From Chitinophagaceae bacterium (GTDB lineage: Bacteria; Bacteroidota; Bacteroidia; Cytophagales; Cytophagaceae): DNA of 64,000 bases. A model generated the notes under the pieces. It saw only the letters and a program-made list of their open reading frames with translations, searched no databases and was not told the origin of the DNA. Shown here in pieces: positions 26,051 through 36,176 of the stretch. Each line of letters opens with the position of its first letter. The stretch's first letter is position 1. A program made the position numbers and the translations under genes. The stretch covers positions 1 through 64,000 of the forward strand of contig JAQBNU010000069.1 of the NCBI GenBank assembly GCA_028288365.1, read 5' to 3'.

Positions 26051-27955
26051 TTAATCTTTGATTACTTTAATAGTTTGACTACTGTCTTTGAAAAAAATCA
26101 GTAGCGAATACAAACCTTTAGACAAGCCTGTTGTATTTAGATAAATCAAATCACCATTTTGCTCTAGTGCCACGTTAATGAGTTCTCCCAGCGTATTGAT
26201 GAAATAGGTGGAAGTAATGTTTTCTTTTTGATCGATACTCAACTCTAAGTATAATTTATCCTGACAAGGATTTGGATAAACGGTTGCGGTAACCTTAGTC
26301 GCTGCAGGATATACTTTTCTAATCCCCAGATTTACTGCATGCCCGTTCAGATCCGTCTGCCAAAGCCCGTAGTAGAGCAGTTCATAGGAGCCCTGTACTT
26401 CATCGGCATAAGTATAGCGCGTTAATGCATGACTGTTGGATTGTCCGTTCACTTTGGTGACAGGAGTAAAATGAATGCCGTCTGTACTTTTTTCTAACGT
26501 GAAATAATCGTTATTGAATTCACTCGCTGTTGACCAATTCATTTGCACGCTGTAAGCACCGATGGCTTTTGCTGTGAAAGACAAAAGTTCTACTGGTAGC
26601 GCACAACTCGACGAACTTGTACTTTGTGGAATAGCAAGACTGCTGAGTACAGCGCCATTGCTTCCGTTTACAGCGCCCCATGCTGTGCCTGAGCCGTTGC
26701 CTCCACCGGAACCGGAGATGCCGGAAGAACCGCCATTTACATTTGCACTGGGTGAAAGAGCGGCCGGTGATGCACTAAGCCAAACCAAACCACCGCCACC
26801 GCCACCACCTGGCCCAAAGTCGTAAGTCGTATAGCCTGTATTTCCTCCTTTGCCACCGAAAGCTTCTATGGGTGTTGCTGAAGAGTAACTTGCTATATCC
26901 AATAATATAGTTCCTCCAGAGCCGCCACCACTGTTGCCGTCTCCGTTATCGCCGCCTACTGAAGTATAGTAAGTAGCTACTGAACCACCGTTTGATCTGA
27001 TGGTATAGCCATTGGCATTTAGTGCTGCAGCTCTGATGATAACAATACCGCCACCATTACCGGCATCAAAGGATAGAGAATTATTTTGATGTCCACCACC
27101 ACCACCGCCGCCTAAAAATATTTTGTTTATGGCCGTTGTATAATAAGTACTGCTTAAGCCTATGGCACCGTATCCATAAGGATCAGGAGCGGCTCCGCAT
27201 CCTGTATTTTTCTTGTCTCCGCCTCGTCCTCCTGCACCGTAGTTCCCACCACCACCACCACCGGTATTGTGAGAGTTCCCACCACCGCCGCCATTGGCTT
27301 GTTTCCCTCTGCCAGATTCTTTTCCAGTAATGTATGCAGCGATTCCTTCTCCTTTTTGTCCGGCATTTATATTAGGATAAGAATACGTATAAGTCCCGTT
27401 AGCACTGGTAAAGCAATCTCCTCCTGCTGTACTTTTGTCACCGCCTCTAAATCCTTGTTCGCTGACGTTGATGTTTGCATTCATCGTAACTGTTGAAGAG
27501 GATTCAAACACGACCACGCCACCGGTATTCCCGTCCCAGGCTTGCGCACTGAGTTCACCGTCTATGCTCACAGCATCGTATTGAGGTACATTGATCATTT
27601 GCACCGCACCGCTAGGCGTATAAGTGCGTAATAACGTTTTAGTCAAGTAGACCGCGTTGCCCACAAAGTGATCGATGATGGCAAATTCATAATTGCCTGC
27701 ATCGCCCATGGCAGTGATGTTTCCGAAGTTTACCGTGTTCGTCTGATCGATGGTTGCTCCCTGCATTTGGATGAGCAGGACTTTGTCGCCCGCTGCGAAG
27801 CCTGTCACAGAAGCTGCGGTGATGGAGTTGCAGAGATAATCTACGTTGGTGATTTTAGTGTAGGTATTGATGACACCCGACAGTTGAGACATAGCCGATT
27901 GGATACCCGTCAAGGACAGGCATAAAAATAAAATCGCTGTGACGTTCCGTTGCAT
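26051..27955 (-). CDS. Glycine-rich secreted protein with T9SS type A sorting domain
   Basis: A 634-residue exported protein. It has a signal peptide (about 1-24, ending AMSQ) and an N-terminal beta-rich domain (about 25-165). A region very rich in glycine and serine follows (about 165-430, e.g. GGGGGNSHNTGGGGGGNYGA). An Ig-like segment LPVELLSFTAKAIG follows it. The T9SS sorting domain occupies the last 75 residues from YPNPCQDKLYLEL. No catalytic motif was seen. The glycine-rich block suggests a structural surface or matrix protein, perhaps with polyglycine helices; this is inference. The same LPVEL-type linker occurs in the other T9SS protein of the window. Confidence 0.83.
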   Translation of the reverse strand: MQRNVTAILFLCLSLTGIQSAMSQLSGVINTYTKITNVDYLCNSITAASVTGFAAGDKVLLIQMQGATIDQTNTVNFGNITAMGDAGNYEFAIIDHFVGNAVYLTKTLLRTYTPSGAVQMINVPQYDAVSIDGELSAQAWDGNTGGVVVFESSSTVTMNANINVSEQGFRGGDKSTAGGDCFTSANGTYTYSYPNINAGQKGEGIAAYITGKESGRGKQANGGGGGNSHNTGGGGGGNYGAGGRGGDKKNTGCGAAPDPYGYGAIGLSSTYYTTAINKIFLGGGGGGGHQNNSLSFDAGNGGGIVIIRAAALNANGYTIRSNGGSVATYYTSVGGDNGDGNSGGGSGGTILLDIASYSSATPIEAFGGKGGNTGYTTYDFGPGGGGGGGLVWLSASPAALSPSANVNGGSSGISGSGGGNGSGTAWGAVNGSNGAVLSSLAIPQSTSSSSCALPVELLSFTAKAIGAYSVQMNWSTASEFNNDYFTLEKSTDGIHFTPVTKVNGQSNSHALTRYTYADEVQGSYELLYYGLWQTDLNGHAVNLGIRKVYPAATKVTATVYPNPCQDKLYLELSIDQKENITSTYFINTLGELINVALEQNGDLIYLNTTGLSKGLYSLLIFFKDSSQTIKVIKD

Positions 27956-28117
27956 GGTATGACAGTCTCGTATTTGTCAATAAGAATACAATCTGATCTG
28001 TATGTTCTTACATACGTTTCAGGGTAATATGGTAACTTTTTGACAAACAATATTTTATGAGAAGACAGGACAAGATTGAAAAATGGTATTTTTCAATCCA
28101 TCAAGCAGAAAAACCGC

Positions 28118-29341
28118 TTATAAGTACTCTTTGATTTGTACTCTGGATGCTGCGAGCGCCGGTCTGATGGACGCTAAAAAAGTAATGAGTACTACCGCTA
28201 AAAATGTAATCGATACATCACTCCATTTTAATCTTACCGGGTAAGCATCTACTAAGGATGTTTCTGTTCCAATGGTAACCAGTCCGTAGGCCTGTTGCAG
28301 GTAGCAAAGCAGAATACCCAGTGATATGCCAATGAACGCACCGGTGAAAGAAATGAAGGCGCCCTCTGCGAGGAAAACGTTACGGATGAACGTGCGGGTA
28401 GAACCGAAAGAAAATAACACCGCAATGTTGTTTCGTTTTTGTATCACCAGCATAGACAGGCAAAAGAAAATACCCACAGAAGAAATAGCCAACACAAAAG
28501 TCAGCATGAGGTTCACGATGATCTTTTCAATGTGCATGGCACGGATCAGGCTCTCATGTTGTTGTTCGCTGTTCAGTATGTTGAAGTCGACACCCAATGT
28601 TTCCGCAAGCTGTGCTTTGATCTCTTCGATGTCGTATCCTTCCTTTACTTTTATTTCCAGGTAGGAACGCTGATTGCTATAGTTCATCAGGCTTTGAGTG
28701 ATAGCAAGAGGTACAATCACATAATGATCGTCGTATTGTTTTTCAATGGCAAAGACGCCGCCGGGTTGTACGTTCACTACGTTGAAAGCATTGGAAGATC
28801 CTAGGTTCTGAAGTTTTGCTTTATTGGGATAATAAAAAGTAAGAGGTGTAAAAGGATTTTTAACATTGACGGATAACTTGGAAGCTACACCACGTCCGAG
28901 TAAGGCATACTTTTTTTCACCTTCTTTCAATTTGAAACCACCTTCTACTACAAAGGTATCGATGCGTCCTTGCTGAACGAAGTTGTCGGAAACGCCTTTG
29001 ATTTTTACGACGTCACTTTGGTTGGCATACATCACTACACAGTTGTCTTCGATCACGTCTGTGATGCAGGCTACACCTGGCGTATGGGAGATCTTGTGGT
29101 ATAGCTGTTGGGTATATAGAAATGTTTTACCCTTCACTGGTTGAACTTTGATTTGAGGATCGAAAGAGTTGAACAACGAACGGATCAGATCGTCCATGCC
29201 ATTGAAGAAGGCCATGCCTACCACCAGTGCCATTGTCACTACTGCCACTACACTGATAGAAAGCAATGAAATGACATGAATCATGTTCAATTTTCCCGAA
29301 GGAACAAAATACTTTCCGGCAATGAGAAGGATGGCTTTCAT
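28118..29341 (-). CDS. ABC transporter permease, LolC/LolE-FtsX type
   Basis: A 407-residue inner-membrane protein with the MacB/FtsX layout. One N-terminal helix (VISLLSISVVAVVTMALVVGMAFFNG) is followed by a periplasmic domain (about 50-260) and three C-terminal helices (MLTFVLAISSVGIFFCLSML, GAFIGISLGILLCYL, ISITFLAVVLITFLASIRPA). The start ILLIAGKYF resembles LolC/LolE, which extract lipoproteins from the inner membrane with LolD. No ATPase partner is adjacent, so the exact role is inferred. Its start overlaps the rbfA stop by 4 bases, indicating translational coupling. Confidence 0.87.
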   Translation of the reverse strand: MKAILLIAGKYFVPSGKLNMIHVISLLSISVVAVVTMALVVGMAFFNGMDDLIRSLFNSFDPQIKVQPVKGKTFLYTQQLYHKISHTPGVACITDVIEDNCVVMYANQSDVVKIKGVSDNFVQQGRIDTFVVEGGFKLKEGEKKYALLGRGVASKLSVNVKNPFTPLTFYYPNKAKLQNLGSSNAFNVVNVQPGGVFAIEKQYDDHYVIVPLAITQSLMNYSNQRSYLEIKVKEGYDIEEIKAQLAETLGVDFNILNSEQQHESLIRAMHIEKIIVNLMLTFVLAISSVGIFFCLSMLVIQKRNNIAVLFSFGSTRTFIRNVFLAEGAFISFTGAFIGISLGILLCYLQQAYGLVTIGTETSLVDAYPVRLKWSDVSITFLAVVLITFLASIRPALAASRVQIKEYL

Positions 29342-29727
29342 TCGTCGTCGTCTTTGTCGCTGTCTTCTGCGGGCGCAGGAGGAATGTCCAATTTAGAAAT
29401 GAGGTTGTTGATGTGTATGGCATAATCAACACCATCGTCCAATAAAAAAATCAACTCAGGAATGATGCGTATTTGTTTTCTTAATTTATCACCGAGTAGT
29501 TTGCGAACTACTTTCGTATTGACTTTTATTTTTTGAAGCTCTGCTTTTTTGTCGCTGGTGTCCAGAAAACTTAAATATATTTTTGCCACCGAAAGATCAG
29601 GACTCATGCGCACGGTGTTTACACTCACGTAAGTGTTACCAAACAAGCTCTTTGTGTCTTTTAAAAAGAGTTCAGCCAACTCTTTTTGAATCATGCGGCT
29701 AAACTTTTGCTGTCTGGTACTTTCCAT
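29338..29727 (-). CDS. rbfA: 30S ribosome-binding factor RbfA
   Basis: A small KH-domain protein of 129 residues that helps 16S rRNA maturation and cold adaptation. Recognisable parts are the start TRQQKFSRMIQKELAELF, the central VSVNTVRMSPDLSVAKIYLSF and the helix-bend segment LGDKLRKQIRIIPELIFLLDD. The C-terminus has an acidic tail (EDSDKDDDE). It is the first gene of a two-gene unit with the LolE/FtsX-type permease, an arrangement I believe is common in Bacteroidota. Confidence 0.93.
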   Translation of the reverse strand: MESTRQQKFSRMIQKELAELFLKDTKSLFGNTYVSVNTVRMSPDLSVAKIYLSFLDTSDKKAELQKIKVNTKVVRKLLGDKLRKQIRIIPELIFLLDDGVDYAIHINNLISKLDIPPAPAEDSDKDDDE

Positions 29728-29806
29728 TGTAAAACTTTGTTTCTTTTTTTATCAAACTTACCGTATTTTGAGGAGAGTTTCCATAAAAATCTAAATAAAC
29801 TAGGCA

Positions 29807-31231
29807 TTGGTAAATTTATTCAAATTATTTGATCTGCCCCGCGTAATCCTGTTATTGCTACTTACCATAGCTTACGCTGTATTTAGTGACATTGCCGTAT
29901 TTCCGATGACATCATACGAGTTGATGAACATCGTAACAAGCGAACACCTCACCGGAGGAAATACGATGTACAAAGATGTTTTTCACTGGACGGAACCTCT
30001 TACCGTAGGTGTGCAATATTTCTTCTTTCAATTGTTTGGACGTGATGTCTTGTACTACCGCATTGTCGCATTGATCCTTGTGTTTTTCCAGGCATTGCTT
30101 TGGAATCAGACGTTGAATGAAAAAGGATGTTACGATCAGCGCTCTTCGTTGCCGGCTTTAATCTACCTCAGTTTTTGTTTGTTGTTTCCTGACATGGTCA
30201 GTTTGAGTGCGGTGGTATTGGGCAATACATTTTTGTTGCTCACGATTTACTTCATGATTTCTTATATCAAAGAGACAGAGCATCAACAGCCGTTGTTTTG
30301 GATTGGTTGGAACGCCAGTATTGCCTTCTTGTTTTATGCGCCCTACATCTTGCTGCTGCCGGGCGTATTGCTGGTGCTCGCTTTGTACAGTCCGATTGAT
30401 GCAAGAAAATTTGTTACGATTGTGTATGCGTTTATATTACCGTCCATCCTGGTGTGGGTATATTATTTCTGGAACGATGCATCGGTATTTTACACGCAGT
30501 TTTTTCTGCAGCGTGTATTTAGTTTTCAGGCCAATCACTTCCTCTCCTTTCAGCATCTGCTATGGATTGTAGCGATTCCTTTATTTTGGTTGCTGATCGG
30601 TTTCATTGCCATTGCACGCGCTTCGTCGTTTGTTAATTTTCAATACAGAGTGATTCAGTCGCTGTTCTTATTATTCTTCTTTGCACTCCTTGGATTTTTA
30701 TTGGTGAAAGAACGATCTGTATTTACCATCTGGCAAATTGTACCTTACGTTTCTGCTATCGCTTCTTATTTCCTGTTGTTGCAAAAGCGCAGGTGGTTTG
30801 CTGACTTCGTACTGCTATTGACTTTTGGTGCGTTGTTTTTTATTCGTTTTGAATTGAAAAAAGAAGTGGCGCAAGACACGTCTGGCAAGGAAAGCCGGTT
30901 GAGTGTGAAGTTTAATGAAAGCGAATGGAAACCATTCAAGCATGTTCATTCGGTGCTGGTGCTCGACAATAACATTTCTGCTTACAGCAGGTATCGTTTG
31001 TCTACACCATTTTTGAATTGGAATTTATCGGAAAGTTATTTCCAGGATATGGACGGTTACGAGGCGGTTTCTTTGCTGGGTCGCTACTTCACCAAAGAAC
31101 AACCCGATGTCATCGTTGATCCAAATGGTGTGTTGCCGAAGACATTCTACCGTTTGCCTTTGCTGGCCAACAAATACATGGAAACTAAAAAAGGATTTTA
31201 TGTATTGAAGAGAACAATGAATGCGCGTTAG
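29807..31231 (+). CDS. Polytopic membrane protein (DUF6427-like, GT-C-like layout)
   Basis: A 474-residue protein with roughly ten hydrophobic helices and a soluble C-terminal end. The first outer loop (SEHLTGGNTMYKDVFHWTEP then LTVGVQYFFFQLFG) resembles the loop of GT-C glycosyltransferases and what Bacteroidota annotations call DUF6427. The acidic DE/DD motif of true GT-C enzymes is not clear, so transferase activity is doubtful. The start appears to be TTG at 29807, because the first in-frame ATG lies after the first helix. It ends with a 4-base overlap with the converging rpiB gene. Function unknown. Confidence 0.7.
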   Translation: MVNLFKLFDLPRVILLLLLTIAYAVFSDIAVFPMTSYELMNIVTSEHLTGGNTMYKDVFHWTEPLTVGVQYFFFQLFGRDVLYYRIVALILVFFQALLWNQTLNEKGCYDQRSSLPALIYLSFCLLFPDMVSLSAVVLGNTFLLLTIYFMISYIKETEHQQPLFWIGWNASIAFLFYAPYILLLPGVLLVLALYSPIDARKFVTIVYAFILPSILVWVYYFWNDASVFYTQFFLQRVFSFQANHFLSFQHLLWIVAIPLFWLLIGFIAIARASSFVNFQYRVIQSLFLLFFFALLGFLLVKERSVFTIWQIVPYVSAIASYFLLLQKRRWFADFVLLLTFGALFFIRFELKKEVAQDTSGKESRLSVKFNESEWKPFKHVHSVLVLDNNISAYSRYRLSTPFLNWNLSESYFQDMDGYEAVSLLGRYFTKEQPDVIVDPNGVLPKTFYRLPLLANKYMETKKGFYVLKRTMNAR

Positions 31232-31662
31232 TCGCAGCGTATTTTATTGACTCTGTTCTGGTGTCTTCCTCCTTCAAAGGGTTCCGTAATAAATACTTCT
31301 ACCGCTTTCCAGGCGTCTTCTATGCTCATGAAACGTGCAGGCAAACAAATAACATTGGCATCGTTGTGTTGACGCGCCAGTTTAGCAATCTCCACACTCC
31401 AACACAGCGCCGCACGTACTTTTTGATGTTTGTTAGCCGTCATGGCTACACCGTTTCCGCTGCCACAAATTAAAATACCAAACGTGTTTTCACCATTAGA
31501 AACAGACGTTGCCAAAGGATGCACATGATCCGGATAGTCTACGGAAGCGGTTTCAAAAGGACCGAAATCTTTCACCAGATAGCCCAATGCAATGAGCTTT
31601 TCAGAGATGTACGCTTTGTATTCAACGCCGGCATGATCGCCGCCTATGGCTATGTGTAACAT
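31228..31662 (-). CDS. rpiB: Ribose 5-phosphate isomerase B
   Basis: Interconverts ribose 5-phosphate and ribulose 5-phosphate in the pentose phosphate pathway. The 144-residue protein begins LHIAIGGDHAGVEYK. It has the catalytic cysteine loop GILICGSGNGVAMTANKHQK near residue 66 and the R-x-A-L-C-W block, all typical of the RpiB/LacAB fold. Length is normal. It is downstream of tatC with 11 bases between, so glyA-tatC-rpiB may be one transcript. Confidence 0.95.
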   Translation of the reverse strand: MLHIAIGGDHAGVEYKAYISEKLIALGYLVKDFGPFETASVDYPDHVHPLATSVSNGENTFGILICGSGNGVAMTANKHQKVRAALCWSVEIAKLARQHNDANVICLPARFMSIEDAWKAVEVFITEPFEGGRHQNRVNKIRCD

Positions 31663-31673
31663 GGTAGGTGGTT

Positions 31674-32465
31674 TTAAAATTCTTCTTCTTTCTTTTTAGT
31701 GTTTTGCACGTAAGCAGAAATGAAAATACTTATTTCATATAAGAATACGAGCGGGATGCCAATCAGCAATTGACTCAACATATCCGGTGAAGGCGTGATG
31801 ACCGCTGAAATGAATAGAATGACCACAATGGCGTGACGACGGTAATGACGCATGAACTTCGGTGTCATCATATCCATTTTGGAAAGGATATAAATCAATA
31901 CCGGTAACTCAAACATTAATCCACAACCCAATACCATGAAGCATACCATGGAGATATAAGACGTGATGTCAAATTGGTTGACGATGCTCGGATCGATTTG
32001 GTAATTGGCAAGAAATTGTATCGTAATCGGAAGTACCATGTAATAACCAAACACAATGCCCAGAAAGAACAGGAACGATACGGCCAGTACGGCGTTCATG
32101 CTGTTCTTTTGTTCGTTGATTTTTAATCCAGGTTTTACAAAGCGCCAGATCTCCCAGAAGATATAAGGAAAGGAAATGACAAAGCCTACAATGAAGGCTG
32201 CCGTGATGTGCATGGAAAACTGTCCCGTCATGGTGCGGCTTTGCAACGTGAAGTTGGGTTCTCCTACACAATAAGCGAAGTGCTTGCACAACATTTGGAA
32301 AGTCCAGAAGTCAGGTCTGGAAGGTGCAAACAATACATCATGAAAAATCCAGTCCATGTATATGAAAGCAACCACGGTCACGATCACCAAGGCAATCACG
32401 GCACGAATCACATGCCACCTCAATTCCTCGAGGTGGTCTACGAATGACATTTCTGAATTGAACAA
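31674..32465 (-). CDS. tatC: Sec-independent protein translocase subunit TatC
   Basis: The multispanning receptor of the twin-arginine export pathway. The 263-residue protein begins MSFVDHLEELRWHVIRA, the TatC signature with the conserved Glu. It continues with six hydrophobic segments and the loop FWEIWRFVKPGLKINEQ. TatA/TatB genes are not in the window. The gene lies 6 bases after glyA in the direction of transcription and 11 before rpiB. Confidence 0.95.
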   Translation of the reverse strand: MFNSEMSFVDHLEELRWHVIRAVIALVIVTVVAFIYMDWIFHDVLFAPSRPDFWTFQMLCKHFAYCVGEPNFTLQSRTMTGQFSMHITAAFIVGFVISFPYIFWEIWRFVKPGLKINEQKNSMNAVLAVSFLFFLGIVFGYYMVLPITIQFLANYQIDPSIVNQFDITSYISMVCFMVLGCGLMFELPVLIYILSKMDMMTPKFMRHYRRHAIVVILFISAVITPSPDMLSQLLIGIPLVFLYEISIFISAYVQNTKKKEEEF

Positions 32466-32471
32466 TGTGGG

Positions 32472-33767
32472 TTATTTATATAATGGAAATGCTTCCATCC
32501 ATGAATTGACTTTTTTCTTCACGTCCTGGATTTTAGACGCATTGTCTTTGTTCATCAATACCACATCGATCAGGTCCACCGTTTTTTCCATGTCGGTTTC
32601 TTTCAAGCCACGTGTGGTGATGGCTGCCGTACCTACGCGCATACCCGAAGTAACAAATGCAGATTTGGTATCAAACGGAACTTTGTTTTTGTTGATGGTG
32701 ATGTCCGCCTGGATCAACGTGTTTTCCGCTTCTTTACCGGTGATGTTTTTAGACGTCAGGTCAATCAACATCAAGTGATTGTCCGTACCACCGGATATAA
32801 TCGTGTAACCCCTGTCAGTAAAGGCCTTCGCCATAGCTTGTGCATTTACTTTCACTTGTTTGGCATAGTCCAAATACGGATCGCTAAGGGCTTCCAGGAA
32901 GGACACTGCTTTTGCAGCAATCACGTGTTCCAACGGTCCGCCTTGTGTACCAGGGAATACCGCAGAGTCCAGCAAGGCAGACATCATGCGAATTTCACCT
33001 TTAGGATTTTTGAATCCGTAAGGGTTTTCAAAATCCTGACCCAATAAGATCAAACCACCGCGTGGTCCGCGAAGAGTCTTGTGTGTAGTGGTGGTTACAA
33101 TGTGGCAATGCGTCATCGGATTGTTCAACAAACCTTTTGCAATCAAACCTGCAGGGTGAGAGATATCAGCCAATAACAAAGCACCCACCTGATCTGCAAT
33201 CTTACGGAAGCGAGCATAGTCCCAGTCTCTGGAGTAAGCAGAAGCCCCGCAGATGATCAACTTTGGTTTTTCTTTGGCAGCAACGGCTTCGACTTTGTTC
33301 ATGTCGATGGTACCTGTTTCCTGCTCTACGCCGTAGAACGTTGCTCTATAATATTTACCGGAAAGGTTTACTTCTGAACCGTGTGAAAGATGACCACCGT
33401 GTGCCAGGTCAAAACCTAAAATGGTATCACCAGGATTCAACAAAGCCAGCATCACTGCTGCGTTTGCCTGTGCACCAGAGTGGGGTTGCACGTTTGCCCA
33501 GGCTGCACCAAACAATTGTTTCGCACGGTCAATTGCCAATTGCTCTCCCTGATCTACTACTTCACATCCACCATAATAACGTTTGCCTGGAAGCCCTTCA
33601 GCATATTTGTTCGTGAATACACTGCCCATCGCTTCCATCACCTGAGGAGAAGTGAAGTTTTCTGATGCAATTAATTCAATTCCTTCTTCCTGACGTTTTC
33701 CTTCTTTTTTGATCAGATCAAAAATGGCTTCGTCTCTTTTGAATGCTGAGAATGCTGAAGATGACAT
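32472..33767 (-). CDS. glyA: Serine hydroxymethyltransferase
   Basis: PLP enzyme that converts serine and tetrahydrofolate to glycine and methylene-tetrahydrofolate, the main one-carbon source. The 431 residues include [19 protein letters not shown], the cofactor site [26 protein letters not shown], the lysine loop [17 protein letters not shown] and [16 protein letters not shown]. All are canonical and length is normal. It is the first gene of an apparent glyA-tatC-rpiB run. Confidence 0.97.
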   Translation of the reverse strand: MSSSAFSAFKRDEAIFDLIKKEGKRQEEGIELIASENFTSPQVMEAMGSVFTNKYAEGLPGKRYYGGCEVVDQGEQLAIDRAKQLFGAAWANVQPHSGAQANAAVMLALLNPGDTILGFDLAHGGHLSHGSEVNLSGKYYRATFYGVEQETGTIDMNKVEAVAAKEKPKLIICGASAYSRDWDYARFRKIADQVGALLLADISHPAGLIAKGLLNNPMTHCHIVTTTTHKTLRGPRGGLILLGQDFENPYGFKNPKGEIRMMSALLDSAVFPGTQGGPLEHVIAAKAVSFLEALSDPYLDYAKQVKVNAQAMAKAFTDRGYTIISGGTDNHLMLIDLTSKNITGKEAENTLIQADITINKNKVPFDTKSAFVTSGMRVGTAAITTRGLKETDMEKTVDLIDVVLMNKDNASKIQDVKKKVNSWMEAFPLYK

Positions 33768-34108
33768 AGTTTTTTATTTAAGAGATAGGTGAAATGTGTT
33801 TGATTCGGTGTGCTTTTAGGGACGTAAAATTAATCAAATCCCCACGCTTTGAAAACATTGTTTACAACTGTATACCCTTATCTCGAAGTGGAGTGCTTTT
33901 TTTATTGGAACAGATGCTGGTGAAATGTTGTAAAAAGTTGTATATTAAATAGATACTTGTCTTTCAGTGTAAAGGTGCTTACATCTAATGCTTGTAAAGT
34001 ATTCAAGAAGCGCACCTTTCCAATGAAAGAATTTCTTTAAAAAATGCAGGAATCCTTAATTTAATGTGAAATTGAAGCGAGGAAAGGATGCTTCCGAAAA
34101 TTATTGTC
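33768..34108. other. Gene-free divergent intergenic region
   Basis: About 340 bases separate glyA (minus) from the lipoprotein operon (plus). I see no gene, RNA or clear repeat. It must hold both promoters, but no element fits the TTG-N19-TAnnTTTG pattern well. The AT-rich block around 33935-33965 is the most promoter-like part on the plus strand. Confidence 0.4.
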
Positions 34109-36169
34109 ATGAAAAGAAACACACTCAACAGGCTCTCTATTTCCTTACTCTTCTTTCTTTTGTTTCTTCTTACTGCGGCTTGTAAAAAGGAATTGGAAAA
34201 ACCACAGTGGGACACGAACATCCTGGCGCCTTTTGCTTATACCGAGTTAGGTATAAACAACATTGTGAAAGCAGGTACTTCGCAAACCAATGCAGACCAC
34301 AGTGTGGACCTGTTCATACGCGACACACTCTATACCTTGCAGATGGACTCGCTGGTGAGCATCGTAACACCAACCTTCGATATCAACCGTACACTCGATT
34401 CCATCAAGTTTGACACCGCACCCATTGTCACGAAGATCACGTTGGGTCAGATTGCACGCCAGATGCAGCAAAACCCATCAACATCTGCCATGGGTACTTT
34501 TATTCTATCCAACCAGGGTAACACCGCTCCTTTTGTTCCGGCTATTACCGGTATTACCGGTGGTCCTATTCCCATCAATATCAGCGATATTTTACAGACA
34601 GCAGAAATTAAGACAGGATTCCTGGACATCACGATTAGCAATGGATTACCATTGGACATTACGCATGCACAATTCCAAATCTCCAACACGAATCCTCCCT
34701 CTGCCGTCATCGCACAACCGGTCATGAACAACATTGCAAAAGGTACTTCACAAACCATCTCCGAAGATATTTCCGGTAAGCACGTAGAAGGCAGGTTAGA
34801 CGCCAATATCCTGGATATGGACTTTGCAGGAGGTTTCGGTGTGAAGATCGATACCAACAATGCGGTGACGATTACATTGAAAGTAAGAAACGTAACGGTG
34901 AGTTCCGCCACCGCTATTTTCCCGGCGCAGAATGTCATCAACGATGCCTCTGTGAATTACTTACTGGATATGGGTACTGTGAAGTTGAAGCAAATAAAAA
35001 TCAATTCAGGTACGGTGAAGATCGAAGTGGGATCTTCTCTGCCGGATAGTCTTTTCTTTAGCTATTCTATTCCTGGTGCAGTAAAAGATGGTGTTCCCTT
35101 TGCCGTAGAAACAGCGGTGCCTCCGCAATCAGGCGGTAGCGTGGTCTTCACATATGACATGTCCGGCTATGTCATGAGTCTGCGCGGTGATCCGGCTGTC
35201 AATACTGATTACAATGGGATCTACAATACATTGGTTGGAAGAATAAAATATACCGGTCAAATAGTTTCTTTGGCATTGACTGATTTTGTACATGTAAAGA
35301 TTAGCCTTGATGCCGTCAAACCGTCTTATGTCAACGGTTACCTGGGTGATACATCCATTAATGTTTCTGGTACCATACCGCTGAAGGTCTTCAATCATGT
35401 AACAGGAGGAACCTTGCAATTCGATAATGCGGATGTTGCTGTTGTGGTAGACAATAGTTTTGGTGTGCCCGGAAGTGCTACGATCAATAATGTTACGGCA
35501 CACAACGGCTCGAATACTGTTTCTGCCTCTTCGGGCACAGTGGCGTTGGGTAAAGGCATTGACGGTAATCCTCCGACTGTTACATCCACTAGCGTAACGG
35601 TTACTAACGCTACAAGTCTTGTCAACATAATGCCAAAGACTGTTGATTACAACGGGACGCTGCAAGTCAATCCGGGCGGTGTGTTTGACGACAATCAATT
35701 TGCTTATGCGGCTTATCCGGTAAAGGCTTACCTGGAATTTAAGATGCCTCTTGCTCTCGCTGCCAATCAACTACAATTGACAGATACCATTGCTGTTTCT
35801 TCCGCGCCGCAATTGAACAATGCGTTGAAAAAAGGAAAACTGAATTTGATTGTTGACAATGGATTTCCTTTTGAAGCAAAAGTGCTGGCGTATTTTCTCG
35901 ATGCGAACGGACAAATGCTAGACTCTTTGGTGACCAGGTCATTCGTGGCAAGCGCACCCAAAGGAGGAGATGGTAAAGTGACTGCGTCAAAGCGAAGCAT
36001 TTTGGTTTACAATCTTTCATCCGGTACCATCGGCAATATACAACAAGCAAAATCCGTTATTTTCAAAGCAGTCTTCGATACCGGTGGCACATCTTCCAAG
36101 ATATACAGCGATTATAGAATCAAGTTTAAATTAGCCGGAGATGTACAATACACCGTCAACGCGCAATAG
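34109..36169 (+). CDS. Large repetitive lipoprotein of unknown function
   Basis: A 686-residue protein with a lipoprotein signal peptide ending LLTAAC, so Cys25 should be lipidated. KKE follows the cysteine. The body is beta-rich, with several segments in which short strands alternate with VDNSFG, INNVTAHN and TVDYNGTLQVN-type turns, suggesting tandem beta domains. I do not recognise a named family. The open frame extends to 34088, but ATG 34109 gives a proper signal peptide. It is the first gene of a tight three-gene operon; the next gene begins 7 bases after its stop. An outer-membrane location is likely but inferred. Confidence 0.8.
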   Translation: MKRNTLNRLSISLLFFLLFLLTAACKKELEKPQWDTNILAPFAYTELGINNIVKAGTSQTNADHSVDLFIRDTLYTLQMDSLVSIVTPTFDINRTLDSIKFDTAPIVTKITLGQIARQMQQNPSTSAMGTFILSNQGNTAPFVPAITGITGGPIPINISDILQTAEIKTGFLDITISNGLPLDITHAQFQISNTNPPSAVIAQPVMNNIAKGTSQTISEDISGKHVEGRLDANILDMDFAGGFGVKIDTNNAVTITLKVRNVTVSSATAIFPAQNVINDASVNYLLDMGTVKLKQIKINSGTVKIEVGSSLPDSLFFSYSIPGAVKDGVPFAVETAVPPQSGGSVVFTYDMSGYVMSLRGDPAVNTDYNGIYNTLVGRIKYTGQIVSLALTDFVHVKISLDAVKPSYVNGYLGDTSINVSGTIPLKVFNHVTGGTLQFDNADVAVVVDNSFGVPGSATINNVTAHNGSNTVSASSGTVALGKGIDGNPPTVTSTSVTVTNATSLVNIMPKTVDYNGTLQVNPGGVFDDNQFAYAAYPVKAYLEFKMPLALAANQLQLTDTIAVSSAPQLNNALKKGKLNLIVDNGFPFEAKVLAYFLDANGQMLDSLVTRSFVASAPKGGDGKVTASKRSILVYNLSSGTIGNIQQAKSVIFKAVFDTGGTSSKIYSDYRIKFKLAGDVQYTVNAQ

Positions 36170-36176
36170 AGGCAAC

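Noticed and set aside
26562-26825. 87-codon plus-strand frame rich in proline
   Set aside because: It is the antisense of the glycine-rich part of the T9SS protein (GGN/GGC codons give Pro on the other strand), a usual artefact.
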